Assembly (NCBI GenBank): GCA_963989385.1
Contig: OZ022500.1
Span: 22,334,460-22,398,459, forward strand
Length of the DNA: 64,000 bases
Source of the DNA: Ctena decussata
Taxonomy: Eukaryota > Mollusca > Bivalvia > Lucinida > Lucinidae
Reading direction: 5' to 3'
This document shows, one piece after another, positions 12,501 to 24,502 of the stretch. The notes beneath the pieces are model-generated. The model was given only the letters and a program-made list of their open reading frames with translations. It made no database searches and had not been told where the DNA came from. Made by a program: the position numbers and the translations under genes. Numbering within the stretch: position 1 is the first letter of the stretch; each line of letters opens with the position of its first letter.

Positions 12501-13153
12501 CTCAATCAAATCTCAGTTCAAGAAAACAATCAGTTTATAATATTTTCGGACTCACTTCCTGTTTTATCATCACTTAAAAATGTTAGTCACCCCAACCCTT
12601 TAATACAACAAATATTTCGTAAATACTTTGTTACCATCAAAGGAAATAGTGTTTTGTTGGATCCCTAGTCATGTCAACATTCGTGGAAATGACATAGCCG
12701 ATAAAGAGGCCAAAACGGCATTGAATTTACCAGAAAGTACTTTTCGAATTACACATCCAGATTTTAAATCTCAAATGAATAAATATACCAAATCAAAATG
12801 TCAAACTAATTGGGATAATCAAATTCATAACAAACTTCGACAAATTAAACCAGATTTTCACAGCAAAGACAATATATTATCAAATAGAAAAGAACAGACC
12901 GTTATTAGCAGATGCCGAATAGGGCATACCATAATTACACATTCGTTTTTATTAAATAATGAGGTTGCACCATTTTGCATACCATGCAACTAAGTGATTA
13001 CTAATAAACACCTTCTTGTATCATGCATTGACTTTAACCTTATCCGTTCAAAACATTATAAAATTAATACCATTACCGAGCTTTTCAGCAAAGTTTCTTT
13101 TGTCCACATTATTAATTTTTTTAAAGGAAGCTGGGCTTTTTAACAAGATATAG
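9517..13153 (+). pseudogene. LINE copy 2 ORF2, endonuclease-RT-RNase H, multiply broken
   Basis: Starts at ATG 9,517. An extra base near 9,765 shifts the frame inside the endonuclease; the frame recovers at 9,881-10,918, which holds GDFNGH and GSDHFP and the linker to RT. In RT, FFDLEKAYDTT is followed by a stop in place of Trp (about 11,270). GVPQGS has become GVPQES, which changes a residue of the conserved RT block. YVDDFG is kept at about 11,500. Further defects are a stop near 11,792 and a deletion near 11,915. The RNase H region (about 12,375-12,750) keeps IYTDGSK, a Glu in FTAEAKA, FSDS and IPSHV, but is split by frameshifts. The frame ends at TAG 13,151-13,153. Confidence 0.85.
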
Positions 13154-13329
13154 TCTTTTACTGTACATAATGTTTTTATCATTTGGACGTATACACAATA
13201 CTTTTAACATTTGGTCGCTTTTGAAATTGTCTTATATATAGAAACGTTTTATATTGTTGACGTTTAGACGCTGTATGCCCTTACCAGGGTTGAGCGTCTA
13301 TAAATAATCTAACATTCATTCATTCAAAT

Positions 13330-14157
13330 TTCCCAATGAGAAGGTATAGCTCAAAAACTGCTGAAGTGAATTTAATAAAATTTCACAATCACAGAAAGGT
13401 AAACCAAAATAAGAAGTTGAGTCATGCACAAAATTTTGATTAGAATGGTCAAGGTCACAATCAAGTGTCATAGGTCAAATCTTGTTTTTGCAATTACTTA
13501 AAGGCTACTTAAGTAAATTATATGAAACTTTGCTCAAAGATACAGAATAATGATAAAAGATATGTCCCGCACAAGATTGAGGATACTCAAGGTCAAGGTC
13601 ACATTTCAAGGGTCAGACACCAAACTTATGCCTCTGGGATTACTCGAAAACTAATGAAGCAAATTTAATCAAACATTTTCTAAAAGTAAACTATAATTGG
13701 TCCCTGTGCCAAGGTCAAGGTCACAGTCAGGAATCAAAGGAGTCAAATTGTGTATCTGCAATAAATCAAAAGCTACAGAAGCCAATTGGACCAAACTTCA
13801 CAGAAAGGTAAAGCATGATGTGAAGATATGAATTATGCAAGATTTATGTTCCTATATCCAAGGTCAAGGACATGTAGCAAGGACCGAGGTGAAATTATGA
13901 CTTCACCATTGATCAGAAATTACTAAAGTGAAACTAGAGGTTACAGATGGTGTGAAACATGCAATATTTAAATTCATATGACCTAGGTCACCGACACGAT
14001 CGGCATCAAAGGCCAAACCATGCCACCAGTTATTAAAAAACTACAGTGTTGTACATGTACATGTACATGTAATTGATTAAAAATCTAAAGTTGTCATTAT
14101 CAAGGGTCAATTACTAGGTGTAAGGGCCTTCGGGGGCATTTGTTACACACTGTAACA
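13330..14157. repeat. Degenerate tandem repeat, right part
   Basis: Continuation of the block at 782-1,520, with more diverged copies of the AAGGTCAAGGTCACA-type unit. It ends with GGGCCTTCGGGGGCATTTG and ACACACTGTAAC just before unit A intron sequence resumes. No genes were seen. Confidence 0.6.
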
Positions 14158-15603
14158 TTTCGTGTTCTATTTTTATACTGAAAAGCATTGCAAAATGGAT
14201 TTTTTGGGGTTTTTTTTTGTTGTTTTATTGAAAGGTATTTATGCATGGCTTGTTAATGAAGTTTTTTTTTTCATACAAAAATATAAGGGAACAAAGACAA
14301 CTTTGTCGTGCAATAGGTCAATGTCAATACAGGGTCTCCATTCGAACACACTTGATGGTACCTTATCAGTACCGGATGACACAAACTAAACCTAATTGTC
14401 ACCAATCATTAGTTTCTGGAGAACATTTTTAGATCATCTGAGCCGAAGGCTCACAGGTGAGCTTTTAGTAAAGACATGATTTTTACGATTTTTATGACAC
14501 GACGTTATCTCGGTTATCCACTTAATAACAGCGACGTCATATATGAAAATACAAGTTTAGCTTTCACAAAAAGATTGTTCTACGCTTAGCAACCATTGAT
14601 AGTCAATGCTTATCAAATAAACCACTACAACCACAAAAATCTAAAATAAAACTTTCGTTTATATCTCAAAAGCTGACATTAACATCTCCATTGGGGGTTT
14701 CATACGATTGCTGTAAAATCACAAGTCATTCATTCATCTGTACCCTGCGATACATTCTGCTACCTCGTGGTACCATATGTGAATATGACCGCTCACGACA
14801 TCTATGCGAACAGCACTCACGACCTATAAAAAATAGTTTATGACACTCACGACGTCTATGCGAATAACGCTCGCGCTATACGTGAAAGGTCAAGCTGCAT
14901 TGTGGGTAACTAATGGCTGTACTTCCGTGTCGAAAGCAATTACTAGGTAGTCTACGCCAATGGGCGTAGACAATTAAATATCTAAATCTAAGTAATATTT
15001 CCACTTACATGTAGTATTTAAAAGATGCTTTTAGAGAAAAAATACCTGACGGAGAGATATTTAATATTTAGAATTTTACGATATTTTATTCCAGACCCAG
15101 GATACCAGAGGCAGAAACCTCGCTGTCGAATCAAGTGGGTGTGTTGGAAATGAAACGGATAAGTGCATATCAGGGTCTATCAAAGTAGCTGGTGTTCAGG
15201 TTAAAACAACATGTTGCAGCTCAAACCTGTGTAATACTGGCACCGTGAATTCAGGTACTCTGTTTTTATGGGTTTTGCTGGTACGCTTGGTAGAAACTAG
15301 ACAATGCGGCATCCCAATGTAACTACTTACATCCGAATTGCAAAAGGTCCCGTAAATATTCTAAAAATTGAAACACCTAAAACATTTATCATAATTGTCC
15401 TAAAATGGAAAAGTTTCGATGCATATAATGCAGCAATGCATCCAAAATGCAGATAGTTGAATTTTTGCCTGATGAAAAATAATTTTTCGTTAAACACAAA
15501 CACACATCTTTAATTATATACTTCACGAAATATTCATTCACGACGGCGAAGCCGGAGTGGTTTAATATTCGTATCTGCAAGACAACACATGTATCAATCA
15601 GCG
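14158..15603 (+). repeat. Tandem unit A, main segment (intron end, exon 3, 3' flank)
   Basis: Near-identical by eye to 25,890-27,330 (B), 31,260-32,690 (C) and 35,910-37,330 (D). It holds the end of the intron, a perfect 9-bp-arm hairpin (14,950-14,971), exon 3 and the flank through AAGACAACACATGTATCAATCAG. It diverges from the other units at about 15,604. Confidence 0.85.
15095..15322 (+). CDS. Ly6/uPAR three-finger protein, gene A, terminal exon
   Basis: The exon follows a strong acceptor (TTTTATTCCAG ending at 15,094) and reads in phase 0 for 75 residues to TAA at 15,320. It carries cysteines 6-10 of a Ly6 domain: GC, DKC, then CCSSNLCN, the family signature ending. After an NSG segment comes a hydrophobic tail (TLFLWVLLV), as expected for GPI attachment. 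The protein should therefore sit on the outer membrane leaflet; ligand unknown. Exon 2 (cysteines 1-5) is not in the window: by comparison with genes B-D it should lie left of position 1. Compared with the other copies it has Glu rather than Val at residue 12 of the exon. There is no frameshift. Confidence 0.75.
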   Translation, partial: TQDTRGRNLAVESSGCVGNETDKCISGSIKVAGVQVKTTCCSSNLCNTGTVNSGTLFLWVLLVRLVETRQCGIPM

Positions 15604-16016
15604 GGTACGTAGCGTGATCGCTTGGTACGCCATGGAAACGTGTGCGGTGTAACTGTGGCCTACGTATGGCATATAAATCGTTTTCACTGCGTACTTACGG
15701 CGTTCTTTTCTTATCTATAGAGTATCGGGTGCGAATTAGTGACGTATATTATGCTTCTATGGAGTATCGTGGCGTATGAGCTGCGTACGAACTGCGTACG
15801 GACTGCGCACCTTGCGCTGTTGTGGCGTTGCCGCTGCGTAGGTGTTACGTCGTCAATTTTGTTTCGGCGTTGCATGAGTACCTACTACGTCAACACGACG
15901 ATCATAGGCAGAGGACACATTTTCTTGTTTGTTTTCATTCCTTTCAAAGTCATGGACCTGGAGGATCCACTTTCTCCAGTACTGAAGAAGGGAGCTTTTA
16001 ACTCGGGTTTATGAGG
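15604..16016. repeat. CGTA/GCGTAC-rich degenerate repeat, unit A only
   Basis: Replaces sequence found in units B-D. Rich in short motifs such as TGCGTACGAACTGCGTACGG and GGTACGTAGCG. It resembles in style the ACCGTAG-rich block at 44,935-45,255. Open frames here are fortuitous. Confidence 0.5.
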
Positions 16017-16800
16017 TGCAGTTTCACCTTATAAATACACATGTATCATTAATTTGATTAATGGATGTCCATTATTCGAATAAGTTATATCCATAACTCA
16101 GCCTATCCAGTAATATCACAAATTCAATTAATGAATATCCATAATTCGAATCATGATATCTTTACTTGAATGGACTGAATTACGGATATCCATAATTTGA
16201 ACGATGGATATCCATAATTTGAATCAGTAATATCAATAAACCAAACTGAATTAATGAAATCAATACAGCCATAAATCACCGTAGAGGCTTGTTATTTAAA
16301 CTTATTATTTGCAAAGACGAAATATTGATACCCATATTTCTAATAAGTGATATCCATTAATAGGCCAAACTATTGACATCGACAATCCGATTCGTGAACG
16401 TCATTATTCTTATTATGGATAATATCCAGAAATCTAAATGATAAGTAGATATCACTAATTTGAATAAAGAATATCACTAACTCGACTTATTGAAATCCAT
16501 AACTCGAACAAATGATATCCATAAACTGACAGAGTCATGGATATCCATGATTCGATCCATTACTCGAAAAGTGATATCCATAATTCGAATTAGTGATATC
16601 CATCAATCTTTCAGATGATTGGGTATCTATAATTCGAATTATGGACATCCATAGTTCGACCCATTGATATCCATAAATAATTCGGGAAACTCATAGATAA
16701 TTACATGTATGAATATCACTCATTCGGAAAATGGATATCACTTTCTCGAATAATGGATGTCCGTAAGTTTTATCCATATCTATAAATAGGGAATACATAG
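16017..16800. repeat. Palindromic GATATCCATAATTCGAAT tandem repeat
   Basis: More than twenty degenerate copies of a ~20-25 bp unit combining GATATCCAT with AATTCGAAT, both self-complementary, over about 750 bp. No coding sequence. It is present in unit A only and lies between the CGTA-rich block and the resumption of unit sequence at about 16,880. Confidence 0.75.
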
Positions 16801-16879
16801 TAGAACGGCACCCCATAGGTCCTGGCCTCTTTGTCCCCTGTTAGGTTGACTGCTGTCTCAGACTCAGCTGCTGCTGGAT

Positions 16880-17136
16880 CTCAGTGATGACAGCTGACTG
16901 TACTCAGCAAATCTGTGGATTCTATGTTTGTCAGAGATAGGGCATATTTTAAAACATGGAAGAGTGAAATGGAATGGACCGGCGGGGTGAATTTTGGGGA
17001 CTTTATTCTAACAGAAAAGAATTTGCCCCTCTGAGGAGCAAATTCTTTCCTGTAAAAGTACCATGCAAGACTTGGAAGCAAATTGTAGCTAATTTTATGT
17101 AGGCTAGATTATCTCATCCGTTCCATTCCAGCCTTT
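16880..17136 (+). repeat. Tandem unit A, right end
   Basis: Matches 27,617-27,853 in unit B and 37,640-37,850 in unit D (blocks CAGCAAATCTGTGGAT, AAGAATTTGCCCCTCTGAGG and CATCCGTTCCATTCCAGCC). It is cut by the 5.4-kb element; unit B sequence begins right after that element. Confidence 0.8.
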
Positions 17137-20100
17137 TAGTCGGGGAAATTATCCCGATTTTGAGGCGAAAAATTGGCCCATCGTTCGAAAGAAATTTGTT
17201 GACTGATTTGTAAGCAGGAAATACTGAAGTTTATGATTCCGGGTGTTGTCGCTCTCCAAAGTGGTGCCAAAGTGAATTTTTGGGGCAAAATATTTAATTT
17301 ATGAATAAAATCGTGGATTTCTGGGATTTCTATGGAAACTCCATAAAATTTATTAAAACTCTTCGACATGTAAATGATACTTTTGCGTAACATAGCAAAA
17401 CCTTTGATATAAGTTTATACGCGAAAAAATATAGAAATTTGCTGTTACTATGGTTACAGAATAAGAATTTATGTGGCTAAAATGCATTTTTGGGGGCTTT
17501 TTTTATGAAAGGGGGTCATTTCTTCACAAGTATTTTATTTAAAACAGATAATTTTGTCATAGTATATCATTTGTAGTGTTTATTATGATCTTTTAAACTG
17601 AAAAAGTACGCTTACGAAAGTTATAATTAAAAATGCTTGTTTTATCGAAAAATTATTTGTACCGTATATACGTACCTAAAGTAGTATTTTAAGTCGATTG
17701 TCGGCTGTTTGGGTTTAATGGAGAACCCATCGCTAAAAATAAATCTGATTTCTAACAGGACAAATGGAAGGTTATGCTTAAGGATGAAGAACAGTACCAA
17801 AGTCAATTTTTCGGTGAAAAAAAGGGCGGAGGGTAGGGGTGGCGCGAGGGGGGGGGGGGAGAAGGGCGTGTGGGGCCGGGGATGGGGTGGGGGTATAAGA
17901 TTTACAAGTTAAACAAAATGGCTGATTGCTGTTAAATCTGTCTTAAATTAAGAAAGTCATATGCATGGTATGACTGATGTGTACATACGTTGTACGCATG
18001 TCAAAAATATCTTTTTTGTTAAAAATAGGTTGTTTTATAATATTTTAACAGAGATATCACAAGTACTTTATGATTAATGTCGAAACAATTTGACTTAGAA
18101 AAAAACCGAACTATTAAATACTGCTCGTATCATTTTTGCCATAATAAAAAGGGAACAAAAATGCAAAGTTTACATAGAAATACTTCTTGTGTCTTAATTT
18201 AATATCTATTCCAGTTTAAAAGCATTTAGCATGTTTATTTCTGTAGTCATTCTTCTTGATTTGTAGTCAAATACGTTACTTAACGGAAACATGCGAAAGA
18301 AATTGTCTATAAGCTGAAAGAAGAGTGGAAATGTGCTTAAACGCGTGAATTTATTTTTGTATGCCATAACTTCTAATATTTAACAATGCATGTTTATCTC
18401 CAACAAAATTTTAAACATTTACAGCTTCACGTGAAACCTTTTGTTTTAAAGAATTAGCATTTAACACTGTTTGTTGTCTTTAGATTTTTATCTAAAACCG
18501 TTGCACTCTACAATTAATGTGCAAGATTGCATCTGTAATGATTCTTTCTACTTGGATTATCAAACGGATAATCTAAACTTTAATATTTGCAAAGGGGTTT
18601 TCTTGTTGAGCTCAAATGACTGGCTCAGTGACGGTACCATAACGTATTTAACAGCATCAGACGTAAAACATCGAAATAACAAGTCGGAAGAAGAATTTCA
18701 AGTTTGGAAAAATCTTAAAAATATTAAAGCAATGTTAAACTGAATTAACGGGCTATTCAGGAAGCTACTTGTCTTACAATCATATAATTATTTGGATTAC
18801 ATTGCTGTTTGTTAACAATCAACAGAAATAAGAATTATATCTTTTAACTGAGCTGCTACAAATTTTTATTTGCTTAACAGAACCATAGTAAAGGGTATCC
18901 ATCCTTTACGAAATAAGCAATTAAAATATTTTATAAAATCGGGAATGTTACAGAAGAAACCGAGTCAAATGGAAGAATTTAAAACGCTCGACAAATCAAA
19001 ATAAAATCTTAAAAAGTTCCGTCAAGGGCAGAGAACCCATTGTTTCAATCATGAACAAATGACAGAAGACCGGGACATTTATCAGAAGACTACACGTGAG
19101 TTTGACGTTATTATTTTGTCTGAGCATATATTACTGTACAAAAATGTAACTTGTAACGTCGTTTCCAAAGGATATAAAGGCTTTTACAACAGGCAAATGC
19201 AGCCTGCAAAGGGAGAAAAAAAGTAACGTAAAATCTATATTTTAGTATTTTACATCAGTGACATGCTCGGTCGAGTGGTTAGAGACGCTCGGCTATGGTG
19301 CAGGAGATCGCGGGTTTGATCCACGGCCTGGCCGGTCAGCAACTGAAAAATCTATAAACCCAACAGTAAATGGATAGGTACCTTCTTTTGAAGGAAAATG
19401 CAGCGAAAAGAGAGGGATGAGCTAGATGAGTTGTGCCTCTTACACCCACAGCCCCTATGGCCATTAGGCTGTGAGAAACTTTTGCCTTCTTTTAGGCAGT
19501 GACATGTTTCTGAAATGTATTCTTTTTCTGGACTTCTATCTTACGTACTTTTATTCTTAATTTTTAAAGGATTTTAATTGGAATATATATTACATACGGT
19601 ACTTGAAAAACCGTGTGTGAAACCTACCAACAGATACAATCCTTTCTTCTTGCAGCACAGCTTGATATTTGGAGTACTCTTTTTTTTCTTTTTTTTTTTT
19701 ACAAAACGAACTCTTTGTCTATCATTGAGAATTATGCAAACAAGTACTGACTATTTATACACGGCGTCTTCTTTTTCTATCAGACCTATGGATTGTTGTG
19801 CGTTTTCTGTGTTGTCTACGCTACCATTTTCATAAGAAACGCCTATGTAATTACTCTACATGTTGTTTGTATCACAAATAACTGTAGAGAAAAAAGTAAA
19901 CTAAGAAATATCTTTTTTGTAACAATTATTTAAAAGGATTTAGAAAAAACAATAAACCATCCTCAATTTCCTCTTTTTACTTTAACACTCTAGGATGTAA
20001 CTGTAACAGTTACATATTGATTTTGTTTTTGTCAAATAAGAAGTTGTTCTCTTGTTTGACGAAAGATTGAAACTTTCTTTTAATTTTAGCCGCTTTTTTT

Positions 20101-22567
20101 AAAAAAAACAAAAAAACAAAAAAAAAACAAAAACAAACAAACTTCCTCTTAAGTGACGAAAGATACTCTTAAAATAGTAAATTAAATCACATTTTCAATA
20201 TCGGGACTCTTCCAAAAAGGTAATGCTTACGAGAAACTATAATACAAAACTGTCATCAGTCGAAGCATAATAACAAAATTGTTATTATCGATAAAAATAA
20301 GCGTTTTGTTACATATTGATATGCAAGCAAACGGCTTATAATATCAGGATGCTTCAGAAATGTCAAATCTCAATATACCTCCACGCAAGTCACTGTTTTG
20401 GTTATTTACAATACTATGGTAAATATCTGATGTTGCATTATGGAAGCATTGCTGTAACAATTTCATTTGAAAGAACCATTCAATAATTGTGAAGCGGCTT
20501 AACTCTGTCCAACAGTTACATTATTTTTAATCTACAGGATTGCTGCGGTGTTTGATACTGAGTATTGAAGGGTGGGGTGGGGGGATTCTTTTATTTTTTT
20601 TTCGGTTAATTATTCTGTAATTGACATGGCAACTTTTAAAATTACACACTTGTCCAAACATGATGACTTTATATAATATAAGGTAAAATTCTAGTAATAA
20701 CAATAAGTGTTAAGTAATAGGACTGAAATTTTGTATGTCATTAGAAACGACGACTAAGACATGAACCCTAAAAAGTCTTAATATCTCTAATTCTATTCCA
20801 TTGTCTTATTTTATTTTTTTTTTCTAATCAGAACTAGTTAAGTGTCTCCTTATTACAGACGCAACTGGGAAAACTGATAAAATCTGATAACTGACAGTAC
20901 AATGCAGACTCACCTATGAGTTTCCAGCCAATGTATGTAATTTCTCTGCCTACGGAAGAGACATTTGTGTGTGAACTGATAAAACACTCCAGATATGGTA
21001 GATAACGTATGTAACTTTTAGAAAGATACATGCTTATAACCCTATTGTATCGTTGCAGACAAAATCATATCTTGGGCCTGTAAATATGCGCATTTGTAAC
21101 CACATTCTATCTTTGGCCTATAAATATACGCATGTACGCCAATTTTAACTGACATTTTTACCCAGTGTTCTTTACATCTACCTACATCTTCTAAATAAGT
21201 GGCAATTTAAAATGCAAAATATTAGAGAGAGACACACAGAGAACAGAGAGAGAGAGAGAGAGAGCTCTGGAGTTATACCGGGAAGACTTCATGCTAACAA
21301 AAATTATACAGAAACTCTACATTTAACAACGTGAAAGGTGATGGAAAATAATACTGCAAAGGTTAGACCATTGACTCATGACTACAATAACCGAGAATAA
21401 GAAACAATATAAGGTAACGTATAAATTAATGCAAATATTGCTTCAGTTCTAGACTAAATGGGACTTTGGCCCATGGTTTAGTAATTTAGTATAACAGTAA
21501 CTGTGCGTCTGCACTGACAGACTCAAAATTATAAGATGATCTTCATGAAATGAAACAATTCTGCATCACTTAAATGAATTTAAGTAACACTTAATATTTT
21601 ATATACGTTACCATTGTGAAACGTTTGACAAGTTGCTTCGTGTAATAGGATAATTTTAAGTTTATGATTTCATCAGTTATTTTGACAATAAAACCTGATC
21701 AGACTGAACAGTAAAAAGATAGGCAATTATCAGGAATTAATACAATCAAATCCTACATCCCCTCTTAAAACCGAAAGGAATAGAAGCACACACACCAGGC
21801 TAAAGTATGATCGAAAACCTAACTTTAGACTGTCTACGCCCAGGCGCGTTGATATGTATTAGTGGCGCTTCCTTATCATATCTGTAATAGGAACAAGCTG
21901 TAAACAATACTTAATTATGTTTGGAACGGAATAATGCTTTTTATACATCTGTAACTAAATAGTTCTAATGCATTCTTTTCTTCCATATATTCGATTAAGT
22001 AAATTTTGTTGTAAGCAAATATAACGTATATTGCTGAAATTTATATCTATAATTACTTGAACGATTAGTCTTTTTTAATAATCTGCATTGTACTTACGAC
22101 GGTTATCAAACTTACATATTTGAAGGGCTTTCCTCTTCAAAATTTGCCAAAAAATAAGTAATTGGGACATTATAAAGGTTTTCTTTTGGTCACGTAATGT
22201 ATTTGTGTCTGAACACCCTCAATTTTTGCTCGAAGAGATCATATTTAAAAAAGCAAACGTTAATTGTTTTAATTGCACAGTATTAAGAGTTCATACAATG
22301 TAAACATAAAGTGTTTAATTATGATGCAAGCTTTCTTATGCAGTTTCTAGACGACAGTGGTGGTTTAAAAATCTTTTTGTTTGAACGCTTGGGTACAGAG
22401 TTATCTCTCCACTTTCTGACTTACGGCACCACTTGCAAAGGCGACAACACCTTGGAGATTAAAGCAGAGACAATAAGCTTTCAAATGATACCAAATTTGT
22501 CCTTTCGAACGATGGGCCAATTTTTTTCACTTTCTAGACGCCTTTTTGCGTTTCATTTCCCCGACTA
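17137..22567. mobile_element. 5.43-kb TIR element between units A and B
   Basis: Its ends are inverted: TAGTCGGGGAAAT at both termini, and a second shared block AATTGGCCCATCGTTCGAAAG some 30-50 bp inside, with weaker matching (GGTGTTGTCGC, GTGGTGCC) for about 150 bp. TTT flanks each side (17,134-17,136 and 22,568-22,570). The uninterrupted sequence is seen at about 27,850 and 37,848. The interior is AT-rich with a G-run near 17,845, a SINE at 19,264 and a GA microsatellite at 21,243. No transposase was recognised; the longest open frames (for example 18,471-18,743, 90 codons) match nothing known to me. It is a large non-autonomous or heavily decayed DNA transposon of uncertain superfamily. 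Confidence 0.65.
19264..19500 (+). mobile_element. tRNA-headed SINE
   Basis: The head resembles a tRNA with an A-box-like GTCGAGTGGTTAGAG and a B-box-like GGGTTTGATCC (about 19,312-19,322). The remainder has the phrases CTTCTTTTGAAGGAAAATGC and CCATTAGGCTGTGAGAAAC. It lies inside the 5.4-kb element and so is younger than it, or was carried by it. Not a functional tRNA. Confidence 0.6.
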
Positions 22568-22688
22568 TTTCCTTTCCCTGTTTTAAACCCGGTACCTAGA
22601 GCTAGGTAGAGAACTGAGGTCCAGCACTTCCTTGTCTTTGTCCATTTGTTATGGTGTTCCATTTATTTATATACTTTTCCGGCTTTCC

Positions 22689-22795
22689 TAGCTGGCAAAT
22701 GCCGTCAAAGCGACGTTGTATTGACGTCGATGTGACGTGATGACGTCGGATCGACGTCAAAACGACGACATTTCAACGTCATGTGCCTGCTGGGT
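22689..22795. mobile_element. ACGTC-rich MITE (unit B copy)
   Basis: Ends are inverted: AGCTGGCA at the left and TGCCTGCTGGG at the right. The interior consists of repeated (N)ACGTC words. Matching copies are at about 27,974-28,081 and 37,974-38,068. Related copies outside the array are at 47,430-47,515 and, in fragmentary form, 50,620 and 62,805. Confidence 0.6.
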
Positions 22796-23453
22796 TGTTT
22801 AAAAAAAAACTGATTTTGTATCATAGTTTTCTCAGCAGGTGTCAAATGTTGTGTAGACCTTTGAGCTAGAACTGGCCTCAATGAAGGCTCATTTATTTCG
22901 TTGCATTTTTCCATTTTTCATTTTTCTATCTTTTGAACATTAAAATTTTTGTCACTTACAGGAAGGAGCTAGAATCTTTAAACGGGAAGTACAAATAGAC
23001 AATGGGTTGTTTTGTGGGATTGAGAATCTGGCTACTGTCACTTGTTCTTACACGCATATTTATCCGCTTTCTTTTCTTTTCATGTTTTAAATTTTCCACA
23101 ATCTTCACAGCAGCTAATCGAGACAGCATAAGCTCGTAATAACACAACGGGCACATGAAGTCGGAATTACGTCGCACTGACGTTGATGTTACGCCATGAC
23201 GTCGCATCGAAATCAATTCGGCTTCATAAAGACGTCATATGCCTGCTATGAAATCGCAAGGTCAGCCATGGCTAGGCTCGAATCGAACCGCTTGCATGAC
23301 AGTCTAACACTAGCAGCCGGTCCATAAGATGTGTGATATGTTGTATTATGGACTTAAGCACGTCGAGTAGACTGGCTATTTCATTCCTACAAATGGAATG
23401 CCAAAATATTACACAATACTACTCAACACATATGTATGTAAAACATACCGTAA

Positions 23454-23693
23454 TTGAGCCGCCACACGAGAAATCCAACAAAGTGGTTGTGCGCCCAGGA
23501 CAGACTGAGATCAGCCTGGGCATTCGCCCAGTCTGATCCGAGTCTTCGCTGTCCACATGGAGGTAGCACAGACCCTAAGCTACCATTTAAGCGCTTAATG
23601 AAGAGTCTGATCGGACTGGGCGGATGCCCAGGCTGATCTGAGTTTGTGCTGGGCGCTCAACCACTTTGTCTGCTTTTTCGTGTCGCGGCTCAA
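23454..23693. mobile_element. Hairpin MITE with TTGAGCCGC ends (unit B copy)
   Basis: About 240 bp. Left end TTGAGCCGCCACACGAGAAA; right end TTTTTCGTGTCGCGGCTCAA. Inner arms form nested palindromes around GATCAGCCTGGGC and GCCCAGTCTGATC. Full or partial copies occur at 28,884, 33,556, 38,810, 43,294, 49,300, 49,602 and 51,248. No coding capacity. Confidence 0.8.
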
Positions 23694-24383
23694 ATTTATT
23701 TATAATTAGAATATAATTTCTGCTTTGCAGAAGATGTACTAATGGAGTTATCACAAAACTGCTAAGAAATAAATGCCCACAAAATATGTTTATTTTGTCT
23801 ATGAGCGGAGAATGGGAAAATAGGTTGAGATAACTGGAGTAATGTCCAAGAAACTGCTAGGTTTTTTGAAAAAAAAAAAAAATTTAGAGTCAGCAAATGA
23901 ATGTACACAGCTGAAATTTTCATATATTGTATAAATGTATTATTATGCCAAAAAAAATGAGCTGTGTACATTCATGCGCTGACGAATTTTCAAGCCTAAA
24001 TGCAAACGAAAAATGGTCACACAAGTTAAAATGCCAAAAAATCAGCCAAGAAGTGTACAACTAGAAGTTCATTTAAAACTTTAAAATCGGTAAAAAATGT
24101 AGAAAATTGGAATCACAATAGATGGTTAAAGGTTTTCAACACTCGTATAACATTAACAGAGAATAAAAATATCATTTTGAAAAAATCATAGAATTGCCCA
24201 AATTTAAAAAGTAACTACACTTCAGGAACTGACTGAATCAGATCCCAAATCCTATTCCCAACATCAAATCATTCCCAGCCCTTTGTTATTTATTACCATT
24301 ATATTTTTTTTTCCATTTCAGTAGGCAAGCATGCCTCAAGTTTGGTACGTATCTTTTTATCTTCTCATGACCCTCAGTCATCA

Positions 24384-24502
24384 CAGTATCCGAACTAACT
24401 GTACCATCTCTTCCGGTTATAAGCGATTTTTGTACTCTCGATTCAACACTGTGAAAACCGGAAGAGATGGTACAGTGCGTTTGGATACTGTGGCCATTAT
24501 GA
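24384..24502. mobile_element. Small foldback MITE upstream of exon 2 (unit B)
   Basis: Inverted arms of about 37 bp, reading CACAGTATCCGAACTAACTG and onward, then the complement, enclose a 30-40 bp loop. GTCAT is present on both sides, consistent with a 5-bp duplication. Copies sit at the same place in unit C (about 29,725-29,840) and unit D (about 34,385-34,500). Confidence 0.6.

Larger units (their letters stand above)
8211..13325 (+). mobile_element. Non-LTR retrotransposon (LINE), copy 2, 5'-truncated
   Basis: Same family and orientation as copy 1 and very similar in sequence. It begins inside the C-terminal part of ORF1, at the point matching about 2,587 in copy 1. It retains ORF2 and the 3' UTR and ends in CATT repeats at about 13,312-13,325. 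It carries the G-rich element at 8,257-9,178 and many inactivating changes. Confidence 0.85.

Noticed and set aside
24320..24345. Mini-exon ATGCCTCAAGTTTG between TTTCAG and GTACGT upstream of gene B
   Set aside because: It ends in phase 2; joined to phase-0 exon 2 it would create an immediate TGA. It may be 5' UTR but is not coding.
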